Assembly: GCF_014698015.1 (NCBI RefSeq)
Contig: NZ_JACXBS010000001.1
Span: 682,001 to 746,000, forward strand
Direction of reading: 5' to 3'
Length of the DNA: 64,000 nt
DNA from: Kocuria sp. cx-455
GTDB taxonomy: Bacteria > Actinomycetota > Actinomycetes > Actinomycetales > Micrococcaceae
Part shown: piece after piece, positions 25,075 through 33,773 of the stretch
How the letters are laid out: every line of letters begins with the position of its first letter
Numbering within the stretch: position 1 is the stretch's first letter
Program-made: the position numbers and the translations under genes
Notes under the pieces: generated by a model
Databases searched by the model: none
Told to the model about the DNA's origin: nothing
The model's input: only the letters and a program-made list of their open reading frames with translations

Positions 25075-26215
25075 ATGAGCACGGCTGCAGAAAACCCGGG
25101 CGCGAGAACGCACGGAACGCCCGTCACGGCGCAGGACCGCTCGCGAGCGCGGCGGGCCGTGGTGGCGTCGTCCATCGGGAATGCCCTGGAGTGGTTCGAC
25201 GTGATCGTCTACTCGTCGTTCGCCGTGGTGATCTCCGCGCTGTTCTTCGAGCCCGCGGGCAGTGAAGGCGGTCAGGTCCTCGGCATCCTGCTGACTTTCG
25301 GCACCTTTGGCGTGTCCTACCTGATCCGGCTGCTGGGGGCCATGGTGCTGGGCTCCTACGCAGACTGACACGGGCGCAAGGGTGCGCTGACGTTGACCAT
25401 TCTGCTGATGATGCTGGGCACGCTGATCATGGCCACCGCTCCCACCACGGCCGTCCTGGGCCCGGCGGCGGCCCTGGTGATCCTGGTGGCCCGCCTCATC
25501 CAGGGTTTCTCCGCCAGTGGCGAGTTCGGCACGGCCACGGCGTTCCTGATTGAAAACGCCCCGGATCGCAAGGCGTTCTACGGCAGCTGGCAGGTGGTCA
25601 CACGGAGCGCGTGAAGTCGCCCCTGGGCGCCACCCTCATTCATGCGGCACCGAGGTGGCTGACCTCCGCGGCGGTCGTGGGCCTGGCATCGGTGTCGGTC
25701 TAACTCATCCTGTTCATGCCCACCTACGCCGTGCAGAACCTGCACCTGCCCGGGTACGCCGGATACCTGGGCGGCATCATCTCTGGAATTGTCACCCTCG
25801 TCGGGGCGCCCCTGGTGGGCAAGCTCGCGGACCGGGTGGGGCCCGCACGGGTGATGACGGTCGCGGCGGTAGCCGCCGTCGTGGTGACCTACCCGCTGTT
25901 CGTGATCTTGGTGGCCTCTCCAGGCGTAGGGATGCTGACCGCGGTTCAGGTGGTCCTGGGTGCGCTGATGGTGCTGTACTTCGGCCCGCTGCCGGCGCTG
26001 CTGTCGGAGATGTTCCCCACCAACATCCGCACCACCGGCATGTCCATCGCCTACAACGTGGGCGTGACGCTGTTCGGGGGCTTTGCCCCGCTCGTGTTGG
26101 CGTGGCTGGTGAACTCTACGGGCTCGCTACTGGCCCCAGCTATTACTACATCGCCATCGCACTGATCTCGCTGCTGGGTCTGGTGGTGACGCGGACGAAG
26201 TTCGGCAAGCGCTGA
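25075..26215 (+). pseudogene. MFS transporter (metabolite:H+ symporter type), degraded
   Basis: The start has a GGAGAA ribosome site 49 bases after the deacetylase gene and encodes a normal MHS-type N-terminus (SSIGNALEWFDVIVYSSFA). At least four lesions follow: TGA in place of the Arg codon in the conserved loop after GSYAD, before HGRKG; loss of several central helices with a frame change near 25600; TAA at 25701-25703; and a one-base shift near 26130, before SYYYIAIALISLLG. The pieces align end to end with one transporter (MFPTNIRTTGMSIAYN is typical of the family). It probably once imported the substrate of the neighbouring deacetylase. Confidence 0.88.
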
Positions 26216-26284
26216 GCCGGCCGGGCATGCGCGCGGGCCACCCGTTCAACGGTGCCGAGTGGCAGACTCGGACCCTGATTTACG

Positions 26285-26301
26285 TACTACAATATTTAGT
26301 A
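26285..26301 (+). promoter_or_regulatory. likely leaderless promoter with operator dyad
   Basis: TACTA-N7-TAGTA is a perfect inverted repeat that ends on the A of the ATG at 26301. Inside it, TACAAT at 26288-26293 is a good -10 hexamer, and seven bases downstream of it is the start codon, so transcription would begin at or next to the ATG. No ribosome site exists upstream. A DNA-binding protein encoded right behind a dyad over its own promoter suggests self-repression. Confidence 0.55.
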
Positions 26302-26558
26302 TGAGAATGTTCAACGGCCGCCCTGTTGGAGACGAGCAGATTCAGACCTGGGCTGACGAGGCCGAGGCTGGTTACGACGTGGAGGAGATGCGTCGTCGGG
26401 GACGACCACTGGTGCTGGGCAAGACCGCTGGTAGCGTGGTTCAGTTCCGCATGGATCAAGAACTGTTGGAACTGTTGGCACGGAAGGCCCAAGACCAGCA
26501 CATGAACCGCTCGGAGGCTCTACGCGCCGCAGTACGCGCCTGGGTCGATGCTGCCTGA
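26301..26558 (+). CDS. ribbon-helix-helix protein, antitoxin-like
   Basis: An 85-residue protein. The C-terminal 38 residues look like a ribbon-helix-helix DNA-binding domain: a strand VVQFRMD followed by helices QELLELLARKAQDQ and RSEALRAAVRAWVDA. The N-terminal half is charged (ADEAEAGYDVEEMRRRGRP), as in VapB/RelB-like antitoxins that wrap a partner. No toxin gene follows: the next gene is the amidohydrolase 143 bases away. The start at 26301 is favoured by the promoter geometry over a frame open to 26259. It is an orphan regulator or a remnant of a toxin-antitoxin pair. Confidence 0.7.
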   Translation: MRMFNGRPVGDEQIQTWADEAEAGYDVEEMRRRGRPLVLGKTAGSVVQFRMDQELLELLARKAQDQHMNRSEALRAAVRAWVDAA

Positions 26559-26701
26559 ATAGCATGGAGATCCACCGCTCGGCGTTGATGCCGCGCTTGC
26601 CGCCGGGAACGTACTCGCCGTACTCGCTTCGCGGTTCCTGGCCCACACCTCACCAAGTACTACTAGCCTGAGCCCATGTTCCATCAGAGAGGACCCCGGT
26701 C

Positions 26702-28381
26702 ATGAACTTCGTCCCTGCCGACCTGCTGCTTATTCATGGCGTTATCGACACTCTCACGCCCGAGAAACCTCGAACCTCCGCTCTGGCGGTTCGGGACGGG
26801 CAAGTCGCCGGGCTCGGTGAAGACGCCATCAGGTTGCAGGACGCGACGACCACCGTGGTGGACCTGGACGGCGCGTACGTGATGCCAGGGCTGCTGGACG
26901 TGCACAACCATCATCTACTGGCCGGGCAGATGGACCTCTTCGAGCTGGATGCACCGCCGACTTTGGGTGTGGACAAGCTGCTGGAAGCCGTCGCCGCCCG
27001 CGCCGCACAACTGGGACCGGAGGAATGGGTGGTGGGCGGTAGCTGGGGCTCAGGGCTGCTCGGCGAGATCAACAGTGTCGAGGCGCGCGCCCGTTTGGAC
27101 GCCGCTACCGGGGGGCGCCCTGCGTTGCTCAAGGACGACAGCAAACACAACCGCTGGGCGAACAGCCGCGCCCTGGAACTGGCAGGGATCGACGATGACA
27201 CCCCGGATCCGGAGGGCGGGCAGATCCTGCGCGACAGCGGTGGGCAGGCCACCGGGGCATTGCTGGAAGCCGGTGGAGTGCTGGTGGAACAGGCCCTGGC
27301 CCGGCTGCGGCCGACCTCCACGGCCGACATGGCCCGGGCTGCGATCCGCGGTATTGAGATCCTGCACTCCTATGGCATCACCGGCTTCCAGGACGCAGCC
27401 GCTTCCGTACAGCTGATGCAGGCGCTGAAGACCCTCGACGACACCGGGCGGCTGAGCGCATGGGTCGTCACCTCCATGCAGGTCAATGACTTCATCTTCG
27501 GCACCACTCCGCTGGGGGAGGAGATCATCGCTCACCGCGTGGAGACCCGCAGCGAACACCACCGCCCCGACTTCATCAAGGTCTTCCTCGACGGTGTGCC
27601 TCCCGCCGGCACCGGCGCCTTCCTGGAGCCCTACCTGCCCGAGGCGGGGTTCCCCGCCTGCCACTGCGGAACCACCACCATGGATCCTGGCGAGCTGGAA
27701 GGCTGGTTACTACGCACCGCTGAGCGTGGAATCTCCGCAAAAATCCACTGCACCGGTGACGCCTCGGTGCGTCTGGTACTCGACACCGTGGAGAAGGTCC
27801 GTGCCGCCGGGCATACGGGATCGAGGTACCATATCGCCCACGGTCAATTTGTCCATCCCGATGACATTGCCCGCTTCGCCGAGCTTGATGTCACCGCAGA
27901 CATCTCACCGGCCCTATGGTTTCCCGGAGTGATTTCCGAGGCCATCGCCACTGTCCTGCCTGCCGATCGGGCTTCGAGGATGCAGCCGAATCGGGCCTTA
28001 CTGGACGCCGGAGCCCGGATCGCAGGCGGCTCGGACTGGCCTGTCAGCATCTCTCCCAACGTCTGGGAAGCGATCTACGGCCTGGTCACTCGACAGGACC
28101 CAACCGGAAGTTTCCCCGGTGCCCTATGGCCGGAGCAGGCGGTTACTTTAGCGGAAGCCGTCCGCATCTACACCACCGCCTGTGCCGAAGCCATGGGTAT
28201 CGAGGACATCGCTGGTTCACTCGCGCCGGGAAAGTCCGCAGACTTCGTGGTTCTCAGCGACAACCCGTACAAGATCGACATTGACCTCGTCCGGTTCATC
28301 ACCGCACGCCAGACCTGGTTTGCCGGCACCAAGGTTTATGATGCCACTTCAGCTGACAAGGTGAACTCGGCCAGGACCTGA
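26702..28381 (+). CDS. amidohydrolase family protein (YtcJ-like)
   Basis: A 559-residue metal-dependent hydrolase of the amidohydrolase superfamily, YtcJ-like subgroup. The first metal motif is DVHNH at 66-70. Later come FIKVFLDG (Lys of the shared metal site), KIHCTGD, YHIAHGQF and GGSDWPV, which together give the full set of ligands. The C-terminal part GSLAPGKSADFVVLSDNP returns to the small beta-sandwich domain. Family members cleave amide or formyl bonds in diverse small molecules. A GAGAGGA ribosome site precedes the ATG. Its proximity to an ArgE-like deacetylase and a lost transporter hints at a shared, now decaying, N-acyl compound pathway. Confidence 0.88.
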   Translation: MNFVPADLLLIHGVIDTLTPEKPRTSALAVRDGQVAGLGEDAIRLQDATTTVVDLDGAYVMPGLLDVHNHHLLAGQMDLFELDAPPTLGVDKLLEAVAARAAQLGPEEWVVGGSWGSGLLGEINSVEARARLDAATGGRPALLKDDSKHNRWANSRALELAGIDDDTPDPEGGQILRDSGGQATGALLEAGGVLVEQALARLRPTSTADMARAAIRGIEILHSYGITGFQDAAASVQLMQALKTLDDTGRLSAWVVTSMQVNDFIFGTTPLGEEIIAHRVETRSEHHRPDFIKVFLDGVPPAGTGAFLEPYLPEAGFPACHCGTTTMDPGELEGWLLRTAERGISAKIHCTGDASVRLVLDTVEKVRAAGHTGSRYHIAHGQFVHPDDIARFAELDVTADISPALWFPGVISEAIATVLPADRASRMQPNRALLDAGARIAGGSDWPVSISPNVWEAIYGLVTRQDPTGSFPGALWPEQAVTLAEAVRIYTTACAEAMGIEDIAGSLAPGKSADFVVLSDNPYKIDIDLVRFITARQTWFAGTKVYDATSADKVNSART

Positions 28382-28437
28382 ACCTTGCCAGAATAGCGAT
28401 GACCTTTCAGTACGGAAGGGACTGCTGCAGGGGTCGG

Positions 28438-28560
28438 TCACATTAGGCCAGTCACATACTCCGGCCTGTGGCAGACGGCCTGGACATTGTTGCCGTCCGG
28501 GTTCCGGACGAATGCCCCATAGTAGTTCTCGTGGTATTCCGGCCAATGCCCGCCCGGCGG
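28438..28560 (-). pseudogene. C-terminal fragment of a VOC (glyoxalase/bleomycin-resistance) protein
   Basis: About 40 codons on the minus strand read GGHWPEYHENYYGAFVRNPD then GNNVQAVCHRPE before a TGA at 28438. This is the recognisable ending of a VOC-superfamily protein: the final strand and loop with the YYGAFVRDPDGN-type motif and metal-binding Glu region. Everything upstream of about 28560 is unrelated and runs into the divergent DHFR-like gene, so at least two thirds of the gene is missing. It is a remnant, not a functional gene. Confidence 0.7.
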
Positions 28561-28609
28561 AAAACACAGTAATCTGTTCGGACACTCGCGCTCGCGGAAA
28601 GAAGCCATC

Positions 28610-29200
28610 ATGCGTCGGCTACTGCTCACCGAGAACATCACCGTCGACGGGCGCATCGAGATGCTCGACGACTGGTTCGACCCCTCGCCCCAGGATGATG
28701 TCGGTGACCTCCAGGAGGAGCTGGACCGCCAGGGCGCCTCCTCGGATGCGGTGCTGCTGGGTCGGCAGACGTTCGAGGACTTCCGCGGCTACTGGCCCCA
28801 CCACACGGACGAATCAGCCGGCGCATACCTCGACCAGGTGCAGAAGTACGTGGTGTCCTCGTCGATGACCGAGCCCCGGTGGCGCAACTCGACCGTTCTC
28901 TCCGGCGACCCGGTGGAGGAGGTGCGCCGTCTCAAGACCACCGCCGGCGGTGACATCGTACTGACCGGCAGTATCACCCTGGCCCATGAGGTGATCGCCG
29001 CCGGGCTCGTCGACGAGATCAGGCTGTTCGTGTACCCGGCCGTCCAGGGGCGCGGGAAGGGGCTCGTCGCCGAGAACACCTCGTTGCCAGCTCTCGAACT
29101 GCTCGGCACGCGGACCTTCCGCTGCGGCGTGGTACTGCTCCGCTACGCCGTCACCGCGGGCGGGGGTTCCCGGGAATCGAGCACGGAACCCGGCCGCTGA
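28610..29200 (+). CDS. dihydrofolate reductase-like protein (RibD C-terminal family)
   Basis: A 196-residue protein of the RibD C-terminal/DHFR-fold family. It starts with RRLLLTENITVDGRIE, contains DAVLLGRQTFEDFRGYW (NADPH-pocket strand and helix), then KYVVSSSM and GGDIVLTGSITLAHEVIAAGLVDEIRLFVYP, and ends with a strand pair typical of the fold. Such stand-alone proteins are NADPH-dependent reductases of unknown substrate rather than true DHFR. The start codon is an ATG at 28610; the same frame does not extend further. It sits next to a VOC fragment and a small membrane-protein gene. Confidence 0.85.
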   Translation: MRRLLLTENITVDGRIEMLDDWFDPSPQDDVGDLQEELDRQGASSDAVLLGRQTFEDFRGYWPHHTDESAGAYLDQVQKYVVSSSMTEPRWRNSTVLSGDPVEEVRRLKTTAGGDIVLTGSITLAHEVIAAGLVDEIRLFVYPAVQGRGKGLVAENTSLPALELLGTRTFRCGVVLLRYAVTAGGGSRESSTEPGR

Positions 29201-29216
29201 TCCTGCACGCACCCAC

Positions 29217-29576
29217 TCACGCCGCCGCGACCTCCGGTGCCACACGGCGCCGCCCCCGCAGCACCACGTAGAGCACGAACGCCTGCACGAGTCCGGAGAG
29301 GATCAGTACGAGCACCGCCACGCCGGGTCCGACGATGCTGAAGGCGTCGAGGGGGCCCGTGACGGAGAGCAGCAGCAGCGACGTGGGTGCCGTCAGCGCG
29401 ATGGCGGGCAGTCCCTCGAACGTGGCACCGATCGCCTCCGGGTCCGGGTTGAACTGGTAGTACAGCAGGTACGCGAGAGCCAGTACCACCAGGAAGAGGT
29501 ACACCCCCGTCACCACGATCGCGAATGCGCCCAGGTTGTACTCGCGGAAACGCAATTGCCGTCGGAAGAAGTCCAT
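29217..29576 (-). CDS. small membrane protein, possibly SCO4225-like
   Basis: A 119-residue protein with three hydrophobic segments: GAFAIVVTGVYLFLVVLALAYLLYY near the N-terminus, a middle AIALTAPTSLLLLSV, and GPGVAVLVLILSGLVQAFVLYVVL near the end (each given in part). The C-terminus is basic (RGRRRVAPE). The layout recalls the SCO4225 family of actinobacterial membrane proteins, but only by length and topology. The ATG at 29576 has an AAGGA ribosome site; the longer frame to 29630 does not. Function unknown. Confidence 0.65.
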   Translation of the reverse strand: MDFFRRQLRFREYNLGAFAIVVTGVYLFLVVLALAYLLYYQFNPDPEAIGATFEGLPAIALTAPTSLLLLSVTGPLDAFSIVGPGVAVLVLILSGLVQAFVLYVVLRGRRRVAPEVAAA

Positions 29577-29636
29577 GCGGGGTCCTTGTCCACGGATCCC
29601 CGCCCAGCCGCCCAGCAGTGCGGGAACCATTGCTTT

Positions 29637-29674
29637 GAGGTTCGGGCCCGAGTAGATCCTCGGGTCCGAACCTC
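29637..29674 (-). terminator. hairpin downstream of the SDR gene
   Basis: A 16-bp stem with one G-T wobble (29637-29652 with 29659-29674) and a 6-base loop lies 41 bases past the stop of the minus-strand SDR gene and upstream of the small membrane-protein gene. It probably separates the two transcripts. Confidence 0.65.
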
Positions 29675-29714
29675 AGGATATCCCGCTCTGAGGTGATTCA
29701 GGTCACATGCGGGC

Positions 29715-30524
29715 TCAGTTTTTCGCGGGGTCCGGCAGCAGCGCCCGGCGGTCCTCGGCGATCGACGAGTGGCTGGACATCCCGCCGTCCACCGTGAGCA
29801 CTTGACCGGTGAGATAGCGGGACTCGTCCGAGGCCAGGAACACCATGGCGTGGGCGATGTCCTCCGGGTCCCCGATGAACGGCAGCGCGTTGTGCGAGCG
29901 GATGGACTCGATGGCCTCCGCGGGCAGGTTGTCCCGCAGCGCCGGAGTCATGATGGCCCCGGGGGCCACGGCGTTGCAGCGCACGTATTGGGCACCGTAC
30001 TGGGTGGCGATGTACTGGGTCATGCGGATCACCGCAGCTTTGGCGGTGCCGTAGGCCACCTGCAAGAAGTCCCCGGACAGCCCACCCACCGAGGCGGTGT
30101 TGATGATCGACCCGCCCCCTGCGGCGATCAGGTGCGGCAACGCCGCGCGCGCGCCCACCAAGGTGCTGCGCACGTTCAGCTGCATGGTGCGGTCGAACTC
30201 AGCCATGTCCAGGCGCAGCAGGTCCAGGTCCTTACGGGGATTGCTGCCGCCCACGTGGTTGCACATCACGTGCAGCGCCCCGAAACGCTCCACCGCGCCG
30301 TCCACCAGGGCAACGATGGACGCCTCCTCCATGGCATTGACTGCCATGCCCACGGCCTGCCCACCGGCCTCAGTGATCTTCCCGGCGGCGTCGACGGCGG
30401 CCTCCTCCGCGAGGTCCCCGATCACCACCGAGGCACCTTCGGTGGCCATCAGCCGCGCGGCGGCGAAGCCGATCCCGCTGGCACCCCCGGTGATGACCGC
30501 GACCTTGTCCTGCAACCGTCCCAT
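29715..30524 (-). CDS. SDR family oxidoreductase
   Basis: A 269-residue classical short-chain dehydrogenase. The cofactor motif TGGASGIG is at about 12-19, with Asp in VIGDLAEEAA favouring NAD. The catalytic Ser (NTASVGG) and the YGTAK pair (Tyr/Lys) are present, and the ending YLTGQVLTVDGGMSSHS is typical of FabG-like enzymes. The ATG at 30524 is preceded by AAGGAG; the frame runs open to 30635 without support. The substrate is unknown: alcohols, 3-oxoacyl groups or sugars are all possible for this fold. It is transcribed toward the accessory region and away from the exopolysaccharide genes by strand order, with 154 bases between it and the DUF2334 gene. Confidence 0.88.
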   Translation of the reverse strand: MGRLQDKVAVITGGASGIGFAAARLMATEGASVVIGDLAEEAAVDAAGKITEAGGQAVGMAVNAMEEASIVALVDGAVERFGALHVMCNHVGGSNPRKDLDLLRLDMAEFDRTMQLNVRSTLVGARAALPHLIAAGGGSIINTASVGGLSGDFLQVAYGTAKAAVIRMTQYIATQYGAQYVRCNAVAPGAIMTPALRDNLPAEAIESIRSHNALPFIGDPEDIAHAMVFLASDESRYLTGQVLTVDGGMSSHSSIAEDRRALLPDPAKN

Positions 30525-30678
30525 GTCCTGCTCCTTCCGATGAGTGGGCCGTTCTCGGCCCCGTACTCCACTCATCACCCTACGCGCCGTCTTCCCACTA
30601 CCCGAGACCAGCGCCACCGCGAAGAGGCCCATCACGTGCTCGTCCCCGGTGCTCCGGCTCGATCGGTGAGCCGTCCCG

Positions 30679-32454
30679 CTACTTCAACTCCGTCACCGGC
30701 ACGAACTCGTATCCCAACTCCTGGATGCCCTCCACCGTCTTTTTGAGGTAGTTGACGTCCAGGTAGGGGTGGAAGAAGAAGCTCGCCGTGGATTCGCGAA
30801 CGGCCAGGTGCGCCTCGGCCCGGGAGATCAGGAACTCCGGGTCGCGGGTGGCGTGGTTGTTCTGTTCCGACTCGGTGATGTTGCCCAGGTTCTCCGGGTA
30901 CACCGTGCTGCCGTAAATGTCGTGCACGGTGTACGGGAAGTGCTGACTGTAGACCCGGCCTGCCTCGCTGGGTTCACCCGAGAGGATTCCCGCGAAGTAG
31001 TCGCTCTGCTCGTACCGGGCGTCGTAGACGTCGGTCATGGCCGCGTACGCATTGGGCGATGCGGCGTAATGCGGGGTCTCGAAAATCTCCGGCTCGCCCA
31101 GCCCGGCGTCGATCATGACTTGCCGGCCCTTCTCGATCCGCGCGGTGTGCTGTGCCACGGAGTCCTCGGCGATCCGGCCGATCTGGCGAATGTAGGAGGT
31201 GTTCGTGCACTCCCCGAACTTGTAGGGCTGGCGTGCTGTGGCACTGCATCCGTAGCGGTAGAACTCGTAATCCTCACCCGAGCGGCCGCTGTACGGATTG
31301 TCGAGGGTGCCGAACTGGTGCGTGGTGCCGTGCTGGACCAGCGTGCCACCGCGCTCCTGCATGTACTTGAGCGCATCCACCACCTCGGGGCGATCCAGCA
31401 GACTCAGCCCGTACCAATCGTCTCCCTCGGGAGTCTTGGCCATGTGAATCGGCATCACGGCCACCTGGAACGGCACGCCGGCTTCCTGGAAGTAGTCGGC
31501 CATGGTGCGCAGGTCGGCGGGATCGGACTCCGGCCCCACGTCCTCCAAGCGCACCGCGGCCTGCTTCACCGGGGCGGTATCCGGCGCCAGCAGGCCGTAG
31601 AACAAATCCGAATAAATGAGATAAACGTCATTCTCGTCGATGTAATCCAACGGGATCTCGCTCACGAACGTCAGATTCTCGGAACGCACCGCCCACGGAA
31701 CGTCCTGGGCGCCGTCGGCTTTGCCGGGCTCGCAGGAAACCGGGGCGTCGTCCTTCCGGCACTGCGCGCTGGCCAGCACCTCCACGGAGCTGCCGGGTTC
31801 CACGACGGGCGATTCCAAGGTCTCCGTGGAATCGGTGTACCGCGCCACGTCCTTGTCGTTGTAGCGGACCGAATGGAGCAGGTCGCTGCTGACGGCCTGC
31901 GTCTGGCCCGCATCCCACCCGAATTCGGAACGGAACTGCGCCGTTCGGTCGCTCTGCCCGCTCGTCATCGTGTTCAGGTTCTCGCCCACCCACATCACCG
32001 GGGTGTCCAAGGTCAGAACATCGTCCAGGAACGCCGGCGGGGGAGTGGCCGCGGCATCCGTGCCGATGTACACCACGGCGTCATAGTCGGTCATGGCGTT
32101 GTGCACGTACTCGGCCACCGGTTTGATCTCCGCCGTTCCGAAATGGGACACCAGGTTGCCCGTGGCCACGGCGTACAGCTCACCGTCGGAGGACGTGTTG
32201 TCCGCCTTGTCGTACAGCACCAGGGTGGAGGCCTTACCTTCCTCGCCGAACGTGGCGGGGAAGCTGGCTTCCGAACCCTCCCCGTCGGCGTCGGAGACCG
32301 TTGTGTACTCCCTGACCAGGGGTGAACCCTGGCCTTCGCGCAGCGAATCATTGGTCAACCCGAAAACTATCGCGGTGGACACGAGCAGCAGAACGAGCAG
32401 TCCCGCCACCCAGGCGGCGCGTTGGCCCCTCGACAATTGAAAAGATGTGCTCAT
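30679..32454 (-). CDS. DUF2334 polysaccharide deacetylase-like protein, membrane anchored
   Basis: A 591-residue protein with one N-terminal membrane helix (about residues 13-33) and a large extracellular part. The first half is a flavodoxin- or Rossmann-like region with VVYIGTDAA and VMWVGENL; the second half is the DUF2334 domain, distantly related to polysaccharide deacetylases. RLEDVGP at 302-308 (Asp) and HGTTHQ at 375-380 (two His) match the expected metal site. Homologues occur in the Bacillus YdaL and Listeria Pss exopolysaccharide operons. It would modify or trim the polymer outside the cell. It is the last gene of the cluster, separated from the epimerase gene by a hairpin. Confidence 0.85.
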   Translation of the reverse strand: MSTSFQLSRGQRAAWVAGLLVLLLVSTAIVFGLTNDSLREGQGSPLVREYTTVSDADGEGSEASFPATFGEEGKASTLVLYDKADNTSSDGELYAVATGNLVSHFGTAEIKPVAEYVHNAMTDYDAVVYIGTDAAATPPPAFLDDVLTLDTPVMWVGENLNTMTSGQSDRTAQFRSEFGWDAGQTQAVSSDLLHSVRYNDKDVARYTDSTETLESPVVEPGSSVEVLASAQCRKDDAPVSCEPGKADGAQDVPWAVRSENLTFVSEIPLDYIDENDVYLIYSDLFYGLLAPDTAPVKQAAVRLEDVGPESDPADLRTMADYFQEAGVPFQVAVMPIHMAKTPEGDDWYGLSLLDRPEVVDALKYMQERGGTLVQHGTTHQFGTLDNPYSGRSGEDYEFYRYGCSATARQPYKFGECTNTSYIRQIGRIAEDSVAQHTARIEKGRQVMIDAGLGEPEIFETPHYAASPNAYAAMTDVYDARYEQSDYFAGILSGEPSEAGRVYSQHFPYTVHDIYGSTVYPENLGNITESEQNNHATRDPEFLISRAEAHLAVRESTASFFFHPYLDVNYLKKTVEGIQELGYEFVPVTELK

Positions 32455-32493
32455 GGCTCCCCCGCCTGAACGTGATGTGGATCGTGAAATGTA

Positions 32494-32517
32494 GGTGTTC
32501 GCCCCAGTTCGAACACC
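32494..32517 (-). terminator. intercistronic hairpin between the epimerase and DUF2334 genes
   Basis: An 8-bp perfect stem (32494-32501 with 32510-32517) with an 8-base loop lies directly after the epimerase stop codon at 32528 and 40 bases before the DUF2334 start. It may lower read-through into the DUF2334 gene or protect the upstream mRNA. Confidence 0.4.
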
Positions 32518-32527
32518 GTGTGAAAAC

Positions 32528-33727
32528 TCAGTGGGCGGTGGCCCGGGTGAACGGTGGTTGATCGAAGGAGAACTCGTTCACGGCATCCCCCATGCCGAAG
32601 TAACGAGCCACCGCGTGCACCGTGCGTTCCGCAGCACGGCCGTCCCCGTAGGGATTGAGCCCCCGCGCCATGCGACCGTACGCGAGACTGTTGCTGAGCA
32701 ACGTGGAAACCTCTCGGGTAATGGTGCTCTCATCGGTTCCGACCAACTTCACCATGCCGGTTTCCACGGCTTCCGGTCGCTCGGTGGTCTCACGCAGCAC
32801 CAGGACCGGTTTGCCCAATGAAGGACCTTCCTCCTGCACACCGCCACTGTCGGTGAGGATGATCTTGGACCGTTCCATCAGCGCGCAGAACTGCGCGTAG
32901 GGCAACGGATCAATCAGCACCACGTTGTCTCGCCCCCCGGGGGCGGGCTGGATCGCCTCGCGCACCCGTGGATTCGGCTGCGCGGGGACAATGAAGTCGT
33001 GGTCGGGGTGCCTCCTGGCCAGCGTGGCAATGGCCCGGCCCACGGCCTTCCACGGTTCACCCCACGATTGCCCATGGTGGGCCGCGACCAGAACCACCGG
33101 GCGACCGCGGTCCAGGCGCCGGGCCAGGGCGGCGTCGGCGATCCGGGGCCGGGACGCCACGGTGGCCAACAGCGCGTCGACGCCCGAATTGCCCGTGACC
33201 ACAATGTCCGACGCCGCCACGTTCTCCCGCAGCAGATTCTCGCGGCTTGCCGCGGTGGGGGTCAGGTGCAGGCTGGCGATCTGCCCGGTGAGACGCCGGT
33301 TGATTTCCTCCGGGAACGGCGAGGACCTGTTGCCCGTGCGCAGCCCGGCCTCAGTATGAATCACCGGAATCTCCGCGTAGGAGGCCGCGAGCGCGCCCGT
33401 GAACGACGTGGTCGTGTCGCCCTGGACCAGCACCGCATCGGGACGCTCGGTCTGCAGGACCTGCGTCAGCCCTTCGAGGATGCGGGCGCTGATCTGTGTG
33501 AGTGGCTGTCCGCGCGAAGGGATGTCCAGGTCGTGATCCGGCACGATCCCGAAATCCTCGTTGACCTGCTCCAATACCTCGCGGTGCTGCCCCGTGACGA
33601 CCACGCGCACGCGGAAACGCGGATCGTTGCGCAGCGCCAGGATCAGCGGCGCCATTTTGATGGCCTCGGGAAGGGTCCCATAGACCGCCATGACGGTGAC
33701 CGGTTGAAAGGGGGGTGTTCGTACCAT
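32528..33727 (-). CDS. wecB: UDP-N-acetylglucosamine 2-epimerase homologue (non-hydrolysing), divergent
   Basis: A 399-residue GT-B-fold epimerase of the WecB/MnaA family, which makes UDP-N-acetylmannosamine from UDP-GlcNAc. Present are QGDTTT (Asp104), HTEAGLR (Glu126), PFPEE (Glu140/141), ILTDSGGVQEEGPSLGKPV and NPYGDG. Two conserved loops are changed: the usual GTRPEAIK reads GTLPEAIK at 17-24, and the usual HRRES/N segment reads HHGQS at 217-221. Catalytic acids remain, but nucleotide or sugar contacts may differ. The ATG at 33727 has AGGAG; the frame is open to 33853. In this operon it probably supplies the amino-sugar donor for the GT2 synthase. Confidence 0.82.
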   Translation of the reverse strand: MVRTPPFQPVTVMAVYGTLPEAIKMAPLILALRNDPRFRVRVVVTGQHREVLEQVNEDFGIVPDHDLDIPSRGQPLTQISARILEGLTQVLQTERPDAVLVQGDTTTSFTGALAASYAEIPVIHTEAGLRTGNRSSPFPEEINRRLTGQIASLHLTPTAASRENLLRENVAASDIVVTGNSGVDALLATVASRPRIADAALARRLDRGRPVVLVAAHHGQSWGEPWKAVGRAIATLARRHPDHDFIVPAQPNPRVREAIQPAPGGRDNVVLIDPLPYAQFCALMERSKIILTDSGGVQEEGPSLGKPVLVLRETTERPEAVETGMVKLVGTDESTITREVSTLLSNSLAYGRMARGLNPYGDGRAAERTVHAVARYFGMGDAVNEFSFDQPPFTRATAH

Positions 33728-33773
33728 GAATTCTCCTCTGGGATGCCGGCCCACGGCACCCCGATTGTTAGCG

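Noticed and set aside
25369-25371. TGA in the broken transporter as a selenocysteine codon
   Set aside because: The position is a conserved Arg/basic loop codon, no selenocysteine element is visible, and several other lesions follow in the same gene.
26559-26701. Toxin gene after the ribbon-helix-helix gene
   Set aside because: The 143-base gap has no frame with a start, ribosome site or toxin-like length; a minus-strand frame here overlaps the RHH gene and has no recognisable motif.
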